DNA from: Roseimaritima sp.
GTDB taxonomy: Bacteria > Planctomycetota > Planctomycetia > Pirellulales > Pirellulaceae
DNA: 16,133 bases
Direction of reading: 5' to 3'
NCBI GenBank assembly: GCA_007124075.1
Contig: SLFV01000505.1
Span: 1-16,133, forward strand
The notes below the pieces were generated by a model. It was not told the origin of the DNA and ran no database searches. It saw nothing but the letters and a program-made list of their open reading frames with translations. Shown in pieces: positions 1 to 8,108 of this stretch. The position numbers and the translations under genes were made by a program. Each line of letters begins with the position of its first letter. Position 1 is the first letter of the stretch.

Positions 1-333
1 CGCGGCCTGTTGCAGGATACGCTGGTCATCTGGTGCGGCGAGTTCGGCCGTCTGCCGATCGCGCAGAAAGGAAACAAGCCGGGTCGAGACCACAACCCCC
101 ACTGTTTTTGTGCGTGGCTGGCTGGCGGGGGCGTCAAAGGTGGTATCGACTACGGTTCTTCCGACGAAATTGGCTACAAGGCCGCCGAAAACAAAGTCCA
201 TATCAATGACCTGCACGCCACCATCCTGCACCTGCTGGGGATCAATCACCAACGTCTGACATACAAATACAACGGTCGACGATTCCGCCTAACCGATGTC
301 GGCGGACACGTCATTGACGACATCCTGGCCTAG
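1..333 (+). CDS. DUF1501 family protein, C-terminal part (5' end outside window)
   Basis: The reading frame is open from base 1 and ends at TAG 331-333, giving the last 110 residues of a larger protein. Visible DUF1501 signatures are [23 protein letters not shown] and [14 protein letters not shown], followed by the usual [16 protein letters not shown] tail. DUF1501 proteins belong to the alkaline phosphatase/sulfatase fold superfamily and are exported; their reaction is not established. The fragment is clearly paralogous to the complete DUF1501 protein at 12796-14280, sharing the DTLVIW, EFGR, GRDH and DLHAT blocks in the same order. In planctomycetes this family normally follows a PSD1 (DUF1549/DUF1553) gene, so one is expected just left of the window (inference). 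The next gene starts 64 bases downstream on the same strand and may be co-transcribed. Confidence 0.93.
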   Translation, partial: RGLLQDTLVIWCGEFGRLPIAQKGNKPGRDHNPHCFCAWLAGGGVKGGIDYGSSDEIGYKAAENKVHINDLHATILHLLGINHQRLTYKYNGRRFRLTDVGGHVIDDILA

Positions 334-383
334 TCTCAAGCGACGCGGAAGTTCCTGCGTCTCCCCTATCCTGCTGCTACCAC

Positions 384-388
384 GAGGG
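384..388 (+). promoter_or_regulatory. Ribosome binding site supporting the GTG start at 398
   Basis: GAGGG lies 9 bases before the GTG at 398-400. This purine block favours that GTG over the longer open frame beginning at 296, and a hydrophobic signal peptide follows it directly. Confidence 0.6.
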
Positions 389-397
389 ACAATAAAA

Positions 398-2623
398 GTG
401 CAGTACCACCTTCGCCTGCTTCGCATTTTTGTGCTGATCCCCGTGTGGTGCATGTGCCAGGCAGATGGATCAGACCGGATTCCCTTGACGCTGCGCACCG
501 CAATGTTAGCTCCCGATGGCGATGGCGGCTTTGTGTCCGTAAATCGCCAGGAGTCTTGGCAAACCGAACAAACGGCCATGATTGTGTGTGATGTGTGGGA
601 CTACCATCACTCGCGCAACGCGGTCGAGCGGTTGGAAGCGTTCGCGCCACGTTTGAATGAGGTTTTGAACGAGGCGCGCCGGCGTGGGGTCACGATCATT
701 CATGCCCCCAGCGATTGCATGGATTTCTATCACGACCATCCCGCGCGGATCCGCGCACTGGCTGCGCCCCAAGCAAGCCATGTCCCCTATGCAATCGACG
801 CATGGTGTTCGGCGATTGCGCGCGAACAGTCCGGGGTCTTTCCGATCGATCAAGCCGACGGCGGCGAAGACGACGATCCACAGCAACTTGCGGCGTGGCG
901 AGAAAAATTAGCGGCTATGGGGCGAAATCCGCAATTGCCTTGGCAGACTCAGTCACCGCTGATCACGATCGATGACGACCAAGATTTTATCAGCGATTCC
1001 GGAAGCGAAATCTGGAACATCCTGAGCGAGCGTAAAATTCGCAACGTGGTTCTGACCGGCGTCCATGTCAACATGTGCGTGCTGGGGCGTCCGTTCGGAT
1101 TGCGGCAAATGGCGCGTAACGGCATGCATGTGGTTCTGATGCGCGATATGACCGATGCGATGTACAACCCAGCCTCGTGGCCCTATGTCGATCATCATGA
1201 AGGCACGCGACGGGTGATTGAACATATCGAACGATACGTCTGCCCCACGATCAGTAGTGACCAGTGGATTGGAGGAGAGGAGTTTCAGTTGTCCGGCACC
1301 AAGGCCACCGCTGTTTCTGGGGGCCCAAGGCAGCTTCCACTGACGCAGCGGAATCGTCACTGGCAGTTGACGGCATTGCCGCCGCGCTCTGCGGATGCCC
1401 TGGCAGGCGAGGGCACGTTGTGGTTGCGCTGTACCGCTTGGATTCCGCAGCACTGGTTGTCGAACGAACTGAGCTTGCAGATTCCCGGGAGCCGGCGATC
1501 CGATCCGGTCCAGCAACGAATCTGGATCAATGGCCAACCGGCTTCTGCTGTGCCCGGCACTGCGGATGGCCTCATGGAATATCGCCTGCCTCCTGCGGCG
1601 ATTGCCCCTGACGACGTGAACTTGGTTGTGATCGCGATGCCACCGCGGTCGATTCGCGAAGCGTTCACCCTGCGTGGTGGTGAAGCGGAACTGACACTGG
1701 CCGGGCGTTGGCAATATTGTCTGGATACCGAGGACGCCGATTTGAGCGCGTTGCCGCTGCCAGCCAAATTCGGGATCGGGCCGGATGTGCTGTTTGCGCC
1801 GGAGGACCCACTGTGGGTGCCACGGGCGATGACCCAAGTCGGACAGTTCACCCCTGGTATTGAAGGGCCAGCCGTGGATGCCCAGGGTAACATTTTTGCC
1901 GTCAATTTTGCTCGTCAGGGGACCATCGGTCGCGTGCGCCCCGACGGAATGGCGGAGGTGTTCGTGGATCTGCCCGAGGGCAGCGTCGGCAACGGGATCC
2001 GGTTTGCAGACAATGGAGACTTTTTTGTGGCGGATTACACCCGGCACAATGTCTTGCGAGTCCATCCGCTGACGCGAGAAATCGTCGTGCACTCGCATCA
2101 ACCGCTGATGAACCAGCCCAACGATCTGGCCCTGGCACCGGACCGGAAAACGCTATTTGCTAGCGACCCCAACTGGGCGGAAGGCACGGGGCAGTTGTGG
2201 AGGATCGATGCCGACGGTTCGGCGCAACGGTTGGCCGCCGGCATGGGGACGACCAATGGAATCGATATCAGCCCCGATGGAAAAACGTTGTATGTCAACG
2301 AATCAGTGCAGCGGAATGTGTGGGCCTTTACCATCACTCGTGAGGGCGATCTGACGGACAAACGCTTGGTCAAACAGTTTCCGGACCACGGTTTTGATGG
2401 AATGCGTTGCGATATCGACGGCAATCTCTACATCACGCGATACGGCAAAGGAACGGTGGTGAAGATGACGCCAGAAGGAACGATTTTGCGAGAGATCCCC
2501 GTGCTGGGTGACAAACCATCCAACCTTTGTTTCGGTGGTCCTGAGCGACGCACGATTTATGTCACCGAGGTGGACGGCCTGCGGATCGTGTCCTTCCGCG
2601 CCGACCGGCCAGGCCGTGAATAA
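398..2623 (+). CDS. Secreted isochorismatase-like hydrolase / SMP-30 gluconolactonase fusion
   Basis: A 741-residue protein. The GTG start is chosen because it has a Shine-Dalgarno match and begins a signal peptide (residues 1-24, RLLRIFVLIPVWCMC core). Residues about 58-285 are a cysteine-hydrolase (isochorismatase-like) domain: D65 in CDVWDYHH is the expected acidic residue and C227 in TGVHVNMCVLG the nucleophile. The family lysine before that strand is not evident; the region reads ITIDDDQDFISDSGSE. Residues about 318-445 look like a galactose-binding-type jelly roll (WINGQP, NLVVIAM, LTLAGRWQY), as in sialate O-acetylesterases. Residues about 478-735 are an SMP-30/gluconolactonase six-bladed propeller. 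Likely metal ligands are E489 (EGP), N575 (PNDL) and D667 (FDGM), with N620 (TNGI) also typical. Signal peptide and domains point to export. Sugar lactone hydrolysis is a reasonable guess for the propeller; the substrate of the N-terminal domain is unknown. It follows the DUF1501 fragment on the same strand. Confidence 0.88.
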   Translation: MQYHLRLLRIFVLIPVWCMCQADGSDRIPLTLRTAMLAPDGDGGFVSVNRQESWQTEQTAMIVCDVWDYHHSRNAVERLEAFAPRLNEVLNEARRRGVTIIHAPSDCMDFYHDHPARIRALAAPQASHVPYAIDAWCSAIAREQSGVFPIDQADGGEDDDPQQLAAWREKLAAMGRNPQLPWQTQSPLITIDDDQDFISDSGSEIWNILSERKIRNVVLTGVHVNMCVLGRPFGLRQMARNGMHVVLMRDMTDAMYNPASWPYVDHHEGTRRVIEHIERYVCPTISSDQWIGGEEFQLSGTKATAVSGGPRQLPLTQRNRHWQLTALPPRSADALAGEGTLWLRCTAWIPQHWLSNELSLQIPGSRRSDPVQQRIWINGQPASAVPGTADGLMEYRLPPAAIAPDDVNLVVIAMPPRSIREAFTLRGGEAELTLAGRWQYCLDTEDADLSALPLPAKFGIGPDVLFAPEDPLWVPRAMTQVGQFTPGIEGPAVDAQGNIFAVNFARQGTIGRVRPDGMAEVFVDLPEGSVGNGIRFADNGDFFVADYTRHNVLRVHPLTREIVVHSHQPLMNQPNDLALAPDRKTLFASDPNWAEGTGQLWRIDADGSAQRLAAGMGTTNGIDISPDGKTLYVNESVQRNVWAFTITREGDLTDKRLVKQFPDHGFDGMRCDIDGNLYITRYGKGTVVKMTPEGTILREIPVLGDKPSNLCFGGPERRTIYVTEVDGLRIVSFRADRPGRE

Positions 2624-2647
2624 CCTCGCAACGTCCGTTGGGCCCAC

Positions 2648-2724
2648 CTTCCCCGCGTCTGACCGGCCAATCCTCTTCGCTTCCTCCGCCTGGCTTGTGC
2701 TGCACAAGAATTGGACGGGGAAAG
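2648..2724. terminator. Nested inverted repeat between convergent genes, possible bidirectional terminator
   Basis: Three paired layers nest around one centre: CTTCCCCG (2648-2655) with CGGGGAAAG (2716-2724, one extra A), CCAAT (2667-2671) with ATTGG (2710-2714), and CTTGTG (2694-2699) with CACAAG (2703-2708) around a CTG loop. It starts 25 bases after the fusion gene on the plus strand and lies 93 bases past the end of the minus-strand cyclase gene, which suits a shared terminator. There is no long T run on either side, so classic intrinsic termination is doubtful. The pairing is seen; the function is inferred. Confidence 0.4.
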
Positions 2725-2816
2725 CGGGAAAAATAATGAAGCCCGGGAAAATCGTCGCTGCAAATGACTCCTCATTCGCAGATTTTATCCGTTTCAAAAC
2801 GCAAGGCGAAGCGTTG

Positions 2817-5800
2817 CTAAACCGAGTGGTTATCCGATTCTGACCAGACTGGTCGATCTGCGATCGCTTGTCCCTCCAAGCATTCGGTCCACTGCACTGC
2901 AAACGAGGCGGCACCTCGTATTTGGTAGGAGTCATTGTTATTGTCAAAAAGAAACCGTTCGATTTGCTGAGCGGACATTGGCGGTCCGAAGTAGGTTCCC
3001 TGAGCCAAGTCGCAGCCAAGACCCTGGAGTGCAATCAGTTGTTCCGCGTTCTCGATACCGGTGGCGATGAGAGAGATTCCGATGTTGCGCACAATAACCG
3101 CCAGGCCGTGGATCATAGACGCTGATTGCTTTGAATGCTTAAGATCCACTAGCATCGATCGATCAATTTTCAGCAATTCGATCGCCAGTCGGTGCAGTGA
3201 TGTAAACGATGACGTACCGACTCCGAAGTGATCGATCGCGACTCGAACGCCGACTGCTCGCAAACGTTCAATTTGGTGCATGGCCTCGGTCATATTGTCC
3301 GTGAACGCCGCTTCCGTAAGCTCAAGGTGCAGGCAAGATGGCTGTGTCTTTGAAGCTTCAAGCACATGGGAGACGATTTCAGGAAGATTGGACAAGAAAA
3401 ATTGTCTTGGCGAAAGATTGATGTTCAACGCCGCAGGCAGCTTACCGCTTTGGCGTTGTCGCAATTCTTGAAGCTGACCGCACGCAGTGCTTAGCATCCA
3501 AGTTACCAGTTCGACTGCGTTTCCAGACTCCTCGATGATCGCAAGAAGTTCATCGGACTCGATGCGGCCATGGGTCGGGTGTTCCCAGCGCAAATGCGTT
3601 TCCAGGGACCGCGCCAGGCCAGAATGGATATCGACGATCGGTTCATATTCGATCAGCAACTGGCTGGCCTTCATCGCACATTTAAAATCCTTGTCCAATT
3701 GTATTCGGCGTTGTCGGCGTGCTCGCGCGGCATCGTCGAAAACAACATAACAGCCCTTGCCCTTCTGTTTCGCCTCATACATTGCGATGTCAGCATCACA
3801 CACGATCTCGTCCGCACGATCGTAATCGGGAGACCCGAAAACAACCCCAATGCTCGCGGTCGATGAAACCTCTTGACCGGCGATGCGATAGGTTTCCGAC
3901 AATGCTTGAAGGGTTCGGTTCGTAACAGCCCGGACCTCATTCCGATGGGAGAAATTTTCTAATAACACCACAAACTCATCACCTCCCAACCGTGCGATCG
4001 TATTTTCGGTGGATCTGTTTTCGTGGATAACTGCGGAACCGATGCTGGCGGTCAGTCTGTTTGCGATCTGCCGCAGCAGTTCGTCCCCCGCTTCATGTCC
4101 CATCCGGTCATTGACCAGTTTGAATCGGTCGAAATCCAGAAACAGGAGGGCAAATGTTCGCGACTGACGTTTCAGGCTCTCCAACGCATGCTCCAGGCGA
4201 TCCAGGAACAGTCCACGATTGGCAAGACCGGTGAGACGATCATGGGTGGCCTCGGTTGCCAATTTCGCTTCAATTTCCTTGATCCCTGTAATATCTGAAA
4301 TGGATCCAGCCATTCGATACGGGTTTCCATTCGAGTCGCGTACCGCGATACCCTTTGCCCGGAACCATCGCCAGTTGCCTGACTTGGTGCATAATCGGAA
4401 CTTTACATCATAGGGTTCATCAGAATCAAGATGTCGCTCCAAAGCCTCCAGTGTTGCGTCCAAATCATCGGCATTTAAATGATTACGAAACGCATCAAAG
4501 TTATTAGGGAACTCGTCGCCTGCATACCCCAGAAGCTCTTTGTACCTTGACGAATAGTAGACTTGGCCCGTGGCGATGTCCCAGTCCCAAATGCCATCGT
4601 TGGAACCACGCACGGCGAGTTCGAAGCGTTCCTGACTTTGTCGCAGTTGTTGTTCGAGAGTCTTTCGCGCCGTGATATCAGTACGCACCGCGACGAACTT
4701 CGTGATACGGTCGTCTTTGTCTTTGTAGGGCACGATGGTCGTATCAACCCAGTAGCGGGAACCATCCTTTGCCTGGTTGCACACTTCGCCGTGCCAGGCC
4801 TTGCCCCTTGCAACGGTGCGCCACATGTCAACCCAGTATGATTTAGGGTGGTAATCCGAATTAACGATGCGGTGCGTGCTCCCGATCAGTTCGGCGCGGC
4901 TGTACTGACTGATTTTGCAGAACTTGTCATTGACGTAGGTGATTACGCCCTTCAAGTCGGTGATCGCGACGATCGCGTGCTGATCAAGGGCTTGATTGCT
5001 ACAAGCGAGCTTGGCCAAAGCGGCCTCCATCTCACGCTGACAGGAAATCGCCCTCTCTTTGGCCTGTGTTTCGACTTCCTCTCGCCTCAGTAATTCGTCC
5101 AGCACCATGTCCACGTCGGACGCCAGTCGTCCCAATTCATCCTTCGTTTTGTTGTTGACCCGGACCTCGCGACTGCCTTTGGCAACAAGGCGAACCACCG
5201 TTGCTATCCGTTTGATCGGTCGGAGCACCAGAAATGAAATCAGCCCGTAGGCGGCAGCGGCAGCGATGGCCACGGTGACCAACAGCACCGTTAGCAGTCT
5301 TGTCGTAGCGACTGCCTGCCGGCGGACGTGTGGTCGTCCGTCTAACTGGAGTATGACGACCCCATCGGACCAAGCCAAAGGATGGGCGGCGCGAATTCGC
5401 GTCCGCAGCCGGACGATGAAATCGACCGATTTTTCTGCATCGCGTTGAAACTCAGCATGTTGCTCGCTGAGAGCCATCGTCCTGCTTAGATTCCGTATGG
5501 CGCATTCCTGGTCAGGTAACGAGGACGCAGGTAATCCCACCCACACCGCCTTCGACGCGGCAATCACCGTCAGTGGATCGCCTGATGCGACTACAATCCG
5601 TTTGACGTCTTGCTGGGCGGCCATCGCTGCCACAAATCGCTGCAGTTCCACCTCATCGCGAGTCGTCTGAGCATGATGGCAAATAGCTCGGGCGATCGCC
5701 GCCGCTCTTGCCGTCAAGTGGTCCCGCGTTTGTTGATCGCTGGCTTGGTGAATCATCCATCCACACACTGACGACAACAGCAAGCAGATCGTGATCAACG

Positions 5801-5861
5801 GCACCACGACCCGGGCACGGATCCCCATTTTTGACATGAAACCGTACGGTTCGTTGGTCAT
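2817..5861 (-). CDS. Membrane HAMP-PAS-PAS-GGDEF-EAL protein: diguanylate cyclase with eroded EAL domain
   Basis: A 1014-residue inner-membrane protein. Transmembrane helices at about 17-37 and 187-212 enclose a periplasmic segment of about 150 residues. These are followed by HAMP (about 212-265), PAS (about 285-395), PAS with PAC (about 412-530), GGDEF (about 535-710) and EAL (about 720-972). The cyclase motif is intact (LGGDEF, 626-630, with D576 in FLDFDRFK), so synthesis of c-di-GMP from two GTP is expected. The RxxD inhibitory site five residues before GGDEF is absent (STEN there). In the EAL domain, EAL reads ETH (754-756), DDFG reads DHFG (877-880) and AEGVE reads ATGIE (933-937), removing a catalytic glutamate. 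N815, E847, K898 and Q954 remain. Phosphodiesterase activity is therefore doubtful, though ligand binding may persist. Its ATG overlaps the stop of the upstream binding-protein gene (ATGA), so translation is probably coupled; this also fixes the start. Confidence 0.92.
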   Translation of the reverse strand: MTNEPYGFMSKMGIRARVVVPLITICLLLSSVCGWMIHQASDQQTRDHLTARAAAIARAICHHAQTTRDEVELQRFVAAMAAQQDVKRIVVASGDPLTVIAASKAVWVGLPASSLPDQECAIRNLSRTMALSEQHAEFQRDAEKSVDFIVRLRTRIRAAHPLAWSDGVVILQLDGRPHVRRQAVATTRLLTVLLVTVAIAAAAAYGLISFLVLRPIKRIATVVRLVAKGSREVRVNNKTKDELGRLASDVDMVLDELLRREEVETQAKERAISCQREMEAALAKLACSNQALDQHAIVAITDLKGVITYVNDKFCKISQYSRAELIGSTHRIVNSDYHPKSYWVDMWRTVARGKAWHGEVCNQAKDGSRYWVDTTIVPYKDKDDRITKFVAVRTDITARKTLEQQLRQSQERFELAVRGSNDGIWDWDIATGQVYYSSRYKELLGYAGDEFPNNFDAFRNHLNADDLDATLEALERHLDSDEPYDVKFRLCTKSGNWRWFRAKGIAVRDSNGNPYRMAGSISDITGIKEIEAKLATEATHDRLTGLANRGLFLDRLEHALESLKRQSRTFALLFLDFDRFKLVNDRMGHEAGDELLRQIANRLTASIGSAVIHENRSTENTIARLGGDEFVVLLENFSHRNEVRAVTNRTLQALSETYRIAGQEVSSTASIGVVFGSPDYDRADEIVCDADIAMYEAKQKGKGCYVVFDDAARARRQRRIQLDKDFKCAMKASQLLIEYEPIVDIHSGLARSLETHLRWEHPTHGRIESDELLAIIEESGNAVELVTWMLSTACGQLQELRQRQSGKLPAALNINLSPRQFFLSNLPEIVSHVLEASKTQPSCLHLELTEAAFTDNMTEAMHQIERLRAVGVRVAIDHFGVGTSSFTSLHRLAIELLKIDRSMLVDLKHSKQSASMIHGLAVIVRNIGISLIATGIENAEQLIALQGLGCDLAQGTYFGPPMSAQQIERFLFDNNNDSYQIRGAASFAVQWTECLEGQAIADRPVWSESDNHSV

Positions 5862-6877
5862 TTGGGTGACAGCTCCCGAAAACGAACGTCAAACGGACTG
5901 TGGCGAGGAAGCTGCTGAAGCATGCCGATCGAAATTAATCCTTCCGCGACCCTTTCGGTCACCATGCCACCGCTTTCGGGTTGGAATATTGCCTGAGCTT
6001 CTGCATCGTCATGGGCCAAAATTCGAATGCCACCAATGGAACGCAGCCAGGCCTCCTCACTTAATCCACAGCGACGAGCGAGGATTTTTGCTGCTTCCCG
6101 TGGATGCCTGTGAAAGTAGTCCTGCGCACGTCTGTAAGCACGAACGAGCGCACGCACATCCTCCGCGCGTTCTGCCAGCACGCTTTCGCGAACCGCCAAA
6201 ACGTCAAGGATCGTGGCGGGCGTCTGAGACGAGTTCCAAAGCTGGTGTACCCCGGTTTGTTGCAAGATCAGGTCGGACATCGGTGGATAGGTCTGAACCG
6301 CATCGACGCGCCCGGTTCGCATCTCCTCAGCCATTTCCGACTGGGCCAACGGCACCAACGTGACATCCTCCATCGTCAACCCCACAGAACTTAGCGCCAG
6401 GAACAAGCACAGCCCGTCGAGCGACTCGGGTTCCACGCCAATTCGATATCCGCCAATGGATTGTAAGTTCACAATATCGCTGGTGCCCAGCAGAACGTCC
6501 GAGCCATTAGAATAATCAACCGCGGAAACCACGCGGACCGGATCCGTATCGGCAGCTCCATTCATCAACAACACTTCTACAAGCGTGCAGCATAGAGCAT
6601 CAGCCTGGCCCTGCTCGAATATTCGCCGGGAATCCGCAAGTGAGGCCAATTCCAGAAGCTGTACCGATATTCCCTCATCGCGAAAGAAATCTTTTTCTTC
6701 TGCAAGGTAAACGAACGAGTATCCAGGCCAAGGATTCATGGAAAGACGCAAAGGCTTGGCCACATCGTTGTCAGTGCAACCCAGAAATGCCGGGGCCAAG
6801 CAACCGAGGATGTACAACCAAGTTTTTGCGATTTTTAAGCTTGGCATTGCCGTTGAAGAAAGACTCGGAGATCGCAT
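5858..6877 (-). CDS. NMT1/SsuA-type solute-binding lipoprotein, probable sensor partner of the cyclase
   Basis: From the ATG at 6877 this is 339 residues. A lipoprotein signal ends in FLGC just before TDND, so the mature protein should be anchored by that cysteine. The mature part reads like an NMT1/THI5 (ThiY, SsuA) periplasmic binding protein: LRLSMNPWPGYSFVYLAEEK, DEGISVQLLE, GQADALCCTL, IGGYRIGVEPESLDG, GRVDAVQTYPP, LAVRESVLAERAEDVRALV and a helical end. Such proteins usually deliver small organic molecules (thiamine precursors, sulfonates, taurine) to an ABC importer, but no permease or ATPase is in view. Instead its stop overlaps the start of the membrane cyclase gene by four bases. A signalling role with that enzyme is inferred. 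Starts at TTG 6892 or ATG 6847 are also possible. None has a clear Shine-Dalgarno; all keep the lipobox. Ligand unknown. Confidence 0.85.
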   Translation of the reverse strand: MRSPSLSSTAMPSLKIAKTWLYILGCLAPAFLGCTDNDVAKPLRLSMNPWPGYSFVYLAEEKDFFRDEGISVQLLELASLADSRRIFEQGQADALCCTLVEVLLMNGAADTDPVRVVSAVDYSNGSDVLLGTSDIVNLQSIGGYRIGVEPESLDGLCLFLALSSVGLTMEDVTLVPLAQSEMAEEMRTGRVDAVQTYPPMSDLILQQTGVHQLWNSSQTPATILDVLAVRESVLAERAEDVRALVRAYRRAQDYFHRHPREAAKILARRCGLSEEAWLRSIGGIRILAHDDAEAQAIFQPESGGMVTERVAEGLISIGMLQQLPRHSPFDVRFRELSPK

Positions 6878-7027
6878 GGTAGTTGCCAGCAATTGAGTGG
6901 GTATCGCGTGTTTATTTACTGTCGCTTTTCGCTCCGAGACGGTGCATTGATTCCGGACGTTTTATGCAACGGCTGGTTCACAATCCGAAACGCGAGCGAA
7001 AGGCGCTTCACCCCTCGCTCACCAGCC

Positions 7028-7143
7028 TGTTGATTTAGTGGATCGCCCTGGTCCTGTGAGCCGATGTCGCCTGCGGCGACCCCCAGGGACAAACTCCTTG
7101 CTACAAGGCCTGCGGCAAACGCCGTCGGCTCACTACATCAACA
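7028..7143. repeat. Palindromic intergenic element with an interrupted 5' arm
   Basis: The left outer arm TGTTGATTTAGTG (7028-7040) matches the reverse complement of the right end CACTACATCAACA (7131-7143) at 12 of 13 positions. Inside, GTGAGCCGA (7056-7064) pairs exactly with TCGGCTCAC (7125-7133), and the GC-rich inner arms also pair imperfectly. On the left an extra 18 bases ending in a second GTG separate the two arm blocks; on the right they run straight on. It resembles dispersed extragenic palindromes (REP/BIME-like) or a tiny nonautonomous mobile element. Copy number cannot be judged from this window. Confidence 0.6.
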
Positions 7144-7156
7144 TGCCGTCACGCTT

Positions 7157-7240
7157 CGGGTCAGGATAAATGTACAGCCTCGCCGCGAGAACAGCGTCTC
7201 ATTGTTCTTTCGCAGGGCGAGGGGCAACATTTATGTCCCG
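7157..7240. repeat. Long imperfect hairpin (84 bases)
   Basis: Ordered pairings from outside in are CGGG/CCCG, ATAAATGT/ACATTTAT (8 bp, perfect), CCTCGC/GCGAGG (6 bp, perfect), GCGA/TCGC and GAACA/TGTTC, around a 9-base loop. It begins 13 bases after the preceding palindrome and may belong to the same compound element. It could be a structured RNA, a mobile-element remnant or a repeat. No coding sense is seen in either strand. Confidence 0.55.
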
Positions 7241-7572
7241 CACGATACTGGATGGGAAAACGCCGGTGAGTGAAGTCGCACACACCTGTTGTCTATCTGA
7301 TAGGTCACCACTTGCGTCTCGGGGCTTTTTTCTCCCATTTCGAATGACGCAACCGCAGATACTCTGCGATCGCCGACGGCAAAGACGTCACAACCGGTCC
7401 AAGTAAGACGAACCGACATCGTTTGCTGGGGTCTAAATCAGTGACGGACGATCCATGACTGTTTGCCCTAGTGCATCGGAGACGATCGGTTATCGTCTTT
7501 TGGCACCTGCTTTCAGCAGTCTGTGTGTCAGTTTGCGCTCAAACAGTACCTATGCTTGGGTACCGTTACTGA
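7241..7572. other. Gap without a recognisable gene
   Basis: No reading frame here resembles a known family. A 62-residue minus-strand frame (7231-7419) overlaps the hairpin and has no supporting features. No terminator with a T tract, tRNA or promoter could be assigned. An in-frame TGA at 7570-7572 closes the frame of the sulfatase remnant that follows. Confidence 0.5.
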
Positions 7573-7884
7573 CGGAGCATTTCTCGTAACCTTTCGATTT
7601 TTGCTCGTGGCCGATTTGCAATCCGTCAAGGGAATTGGAAATTCCTCGCCTGCGAGGGGTCCGGCGGTTGGTCCGAGGGCAGCGACGGCAGCCCAAGCCA
7701 GCTCTACAACCCGTCCGCGGACCGCGAGGAATCGAACAACCTTGTCGAAGCCAATCCGACGGTCGCCGCGGAACTGACTGAACTGCTAGAAATCGCCGTC
7801 AAGAACGGGCGCACCACACCGGGCCCCGCGCAAAAGAACGATGCCAAGGTCGTCGTCTGGACGGACACCAAATATTCCCGTTAA
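7573..7884 (+). pseudogene. C-terminal remnant of a sulfatase
   Basis: The frame from 7573 to the TAA at 7882-7884 encodes about 103 residues without a usable start. From about 7612 it reads as the C-terminal end of an arylsulfatase-type protein: RFAIRQGNWKFL, then GSGGW, then SQLYNPSADREESNNLVEAN, then ELTELLEIAVKNGRTTPGP. This corresponds to the conserved sulfatase tail of the type SIRQGKWKL, GSGGW, QLYDLSADPGETxN and LLExYVxxGRSTPGP. The catalytic N-terminal domain with the Cys/Ser-x-Pro-x-Arg signature is absent, and no frame upstream restores it. Sulfatases act on sulfated glycans and are abundant in marine planctomycetes. This copy cannot be functional; it is what deletion or rearrangement left behind. 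Family identity is firm, specificity unknown. Confidence 0.82.
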
Positions 7885-8108
7885 ACAGTGACACGGAACC
7901 TGAAGACTGCCGCCACACCCCTGTACGTTACCTTTTTCCACGCAGAGAACGCCCGACGTCCTCACCGACAGTAGAAATTGTGGTGCCAGACACGTACAAT
8001 ATCATAGGGTTGGGAGAGAGACATGCCAAACGTGGCTTCAATTAGGTTGTCATTTATCCCTGTCACCGAGTGAAATGGAATGAGGCACCGTTGGTCCCCA
8101 TCACACAA

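Noticed and set aside
296..397. Upstream extension of the fusion gene to an earlier start
   Set aside because: It overlaps the end of the DUF1501 gene, is rich in Arg/Ser with no domain, and would bury the signal peptide; the GTG at 398 has a ribosome site.
953..2101. 382-residue open frame on the minus strand
   Set aside because: It lies wholly opposite the fusion gene, whose domains are clear, and its translation shows no family motifs; high GC makes such antisense frames common.
2724..2752. Direct repeat of CGGGAAAA
   Set aside because: Two short copies only, in a purine-rich stretch; no further units, so chance is likely.
2303..3034. 243-residue minus-strand frame bridging the convergent gap
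   Set aside because: It runs antisense to the end of the fusion gene and overlaps the true cyclase frame; no recognisable content.
5791..6363. 190-residue plus-strand frame
   Set aside because: Opposite the binding-protein gene, compositionally odd (Arg, Pro, His) and without motifs.
6992..7020. GCGAG/CTCGC hairpin near the palindromic elements
   Set aside because: Short arms with several alternative pairings in GC-rich sequence; not strong enough to call on its own.
7523..7777. 84-residue plus-strand frame with an ATG or alternative start
   Set aside because: The sulfatase similarity is in a different frame across the same bases, so this frame is a shadow.
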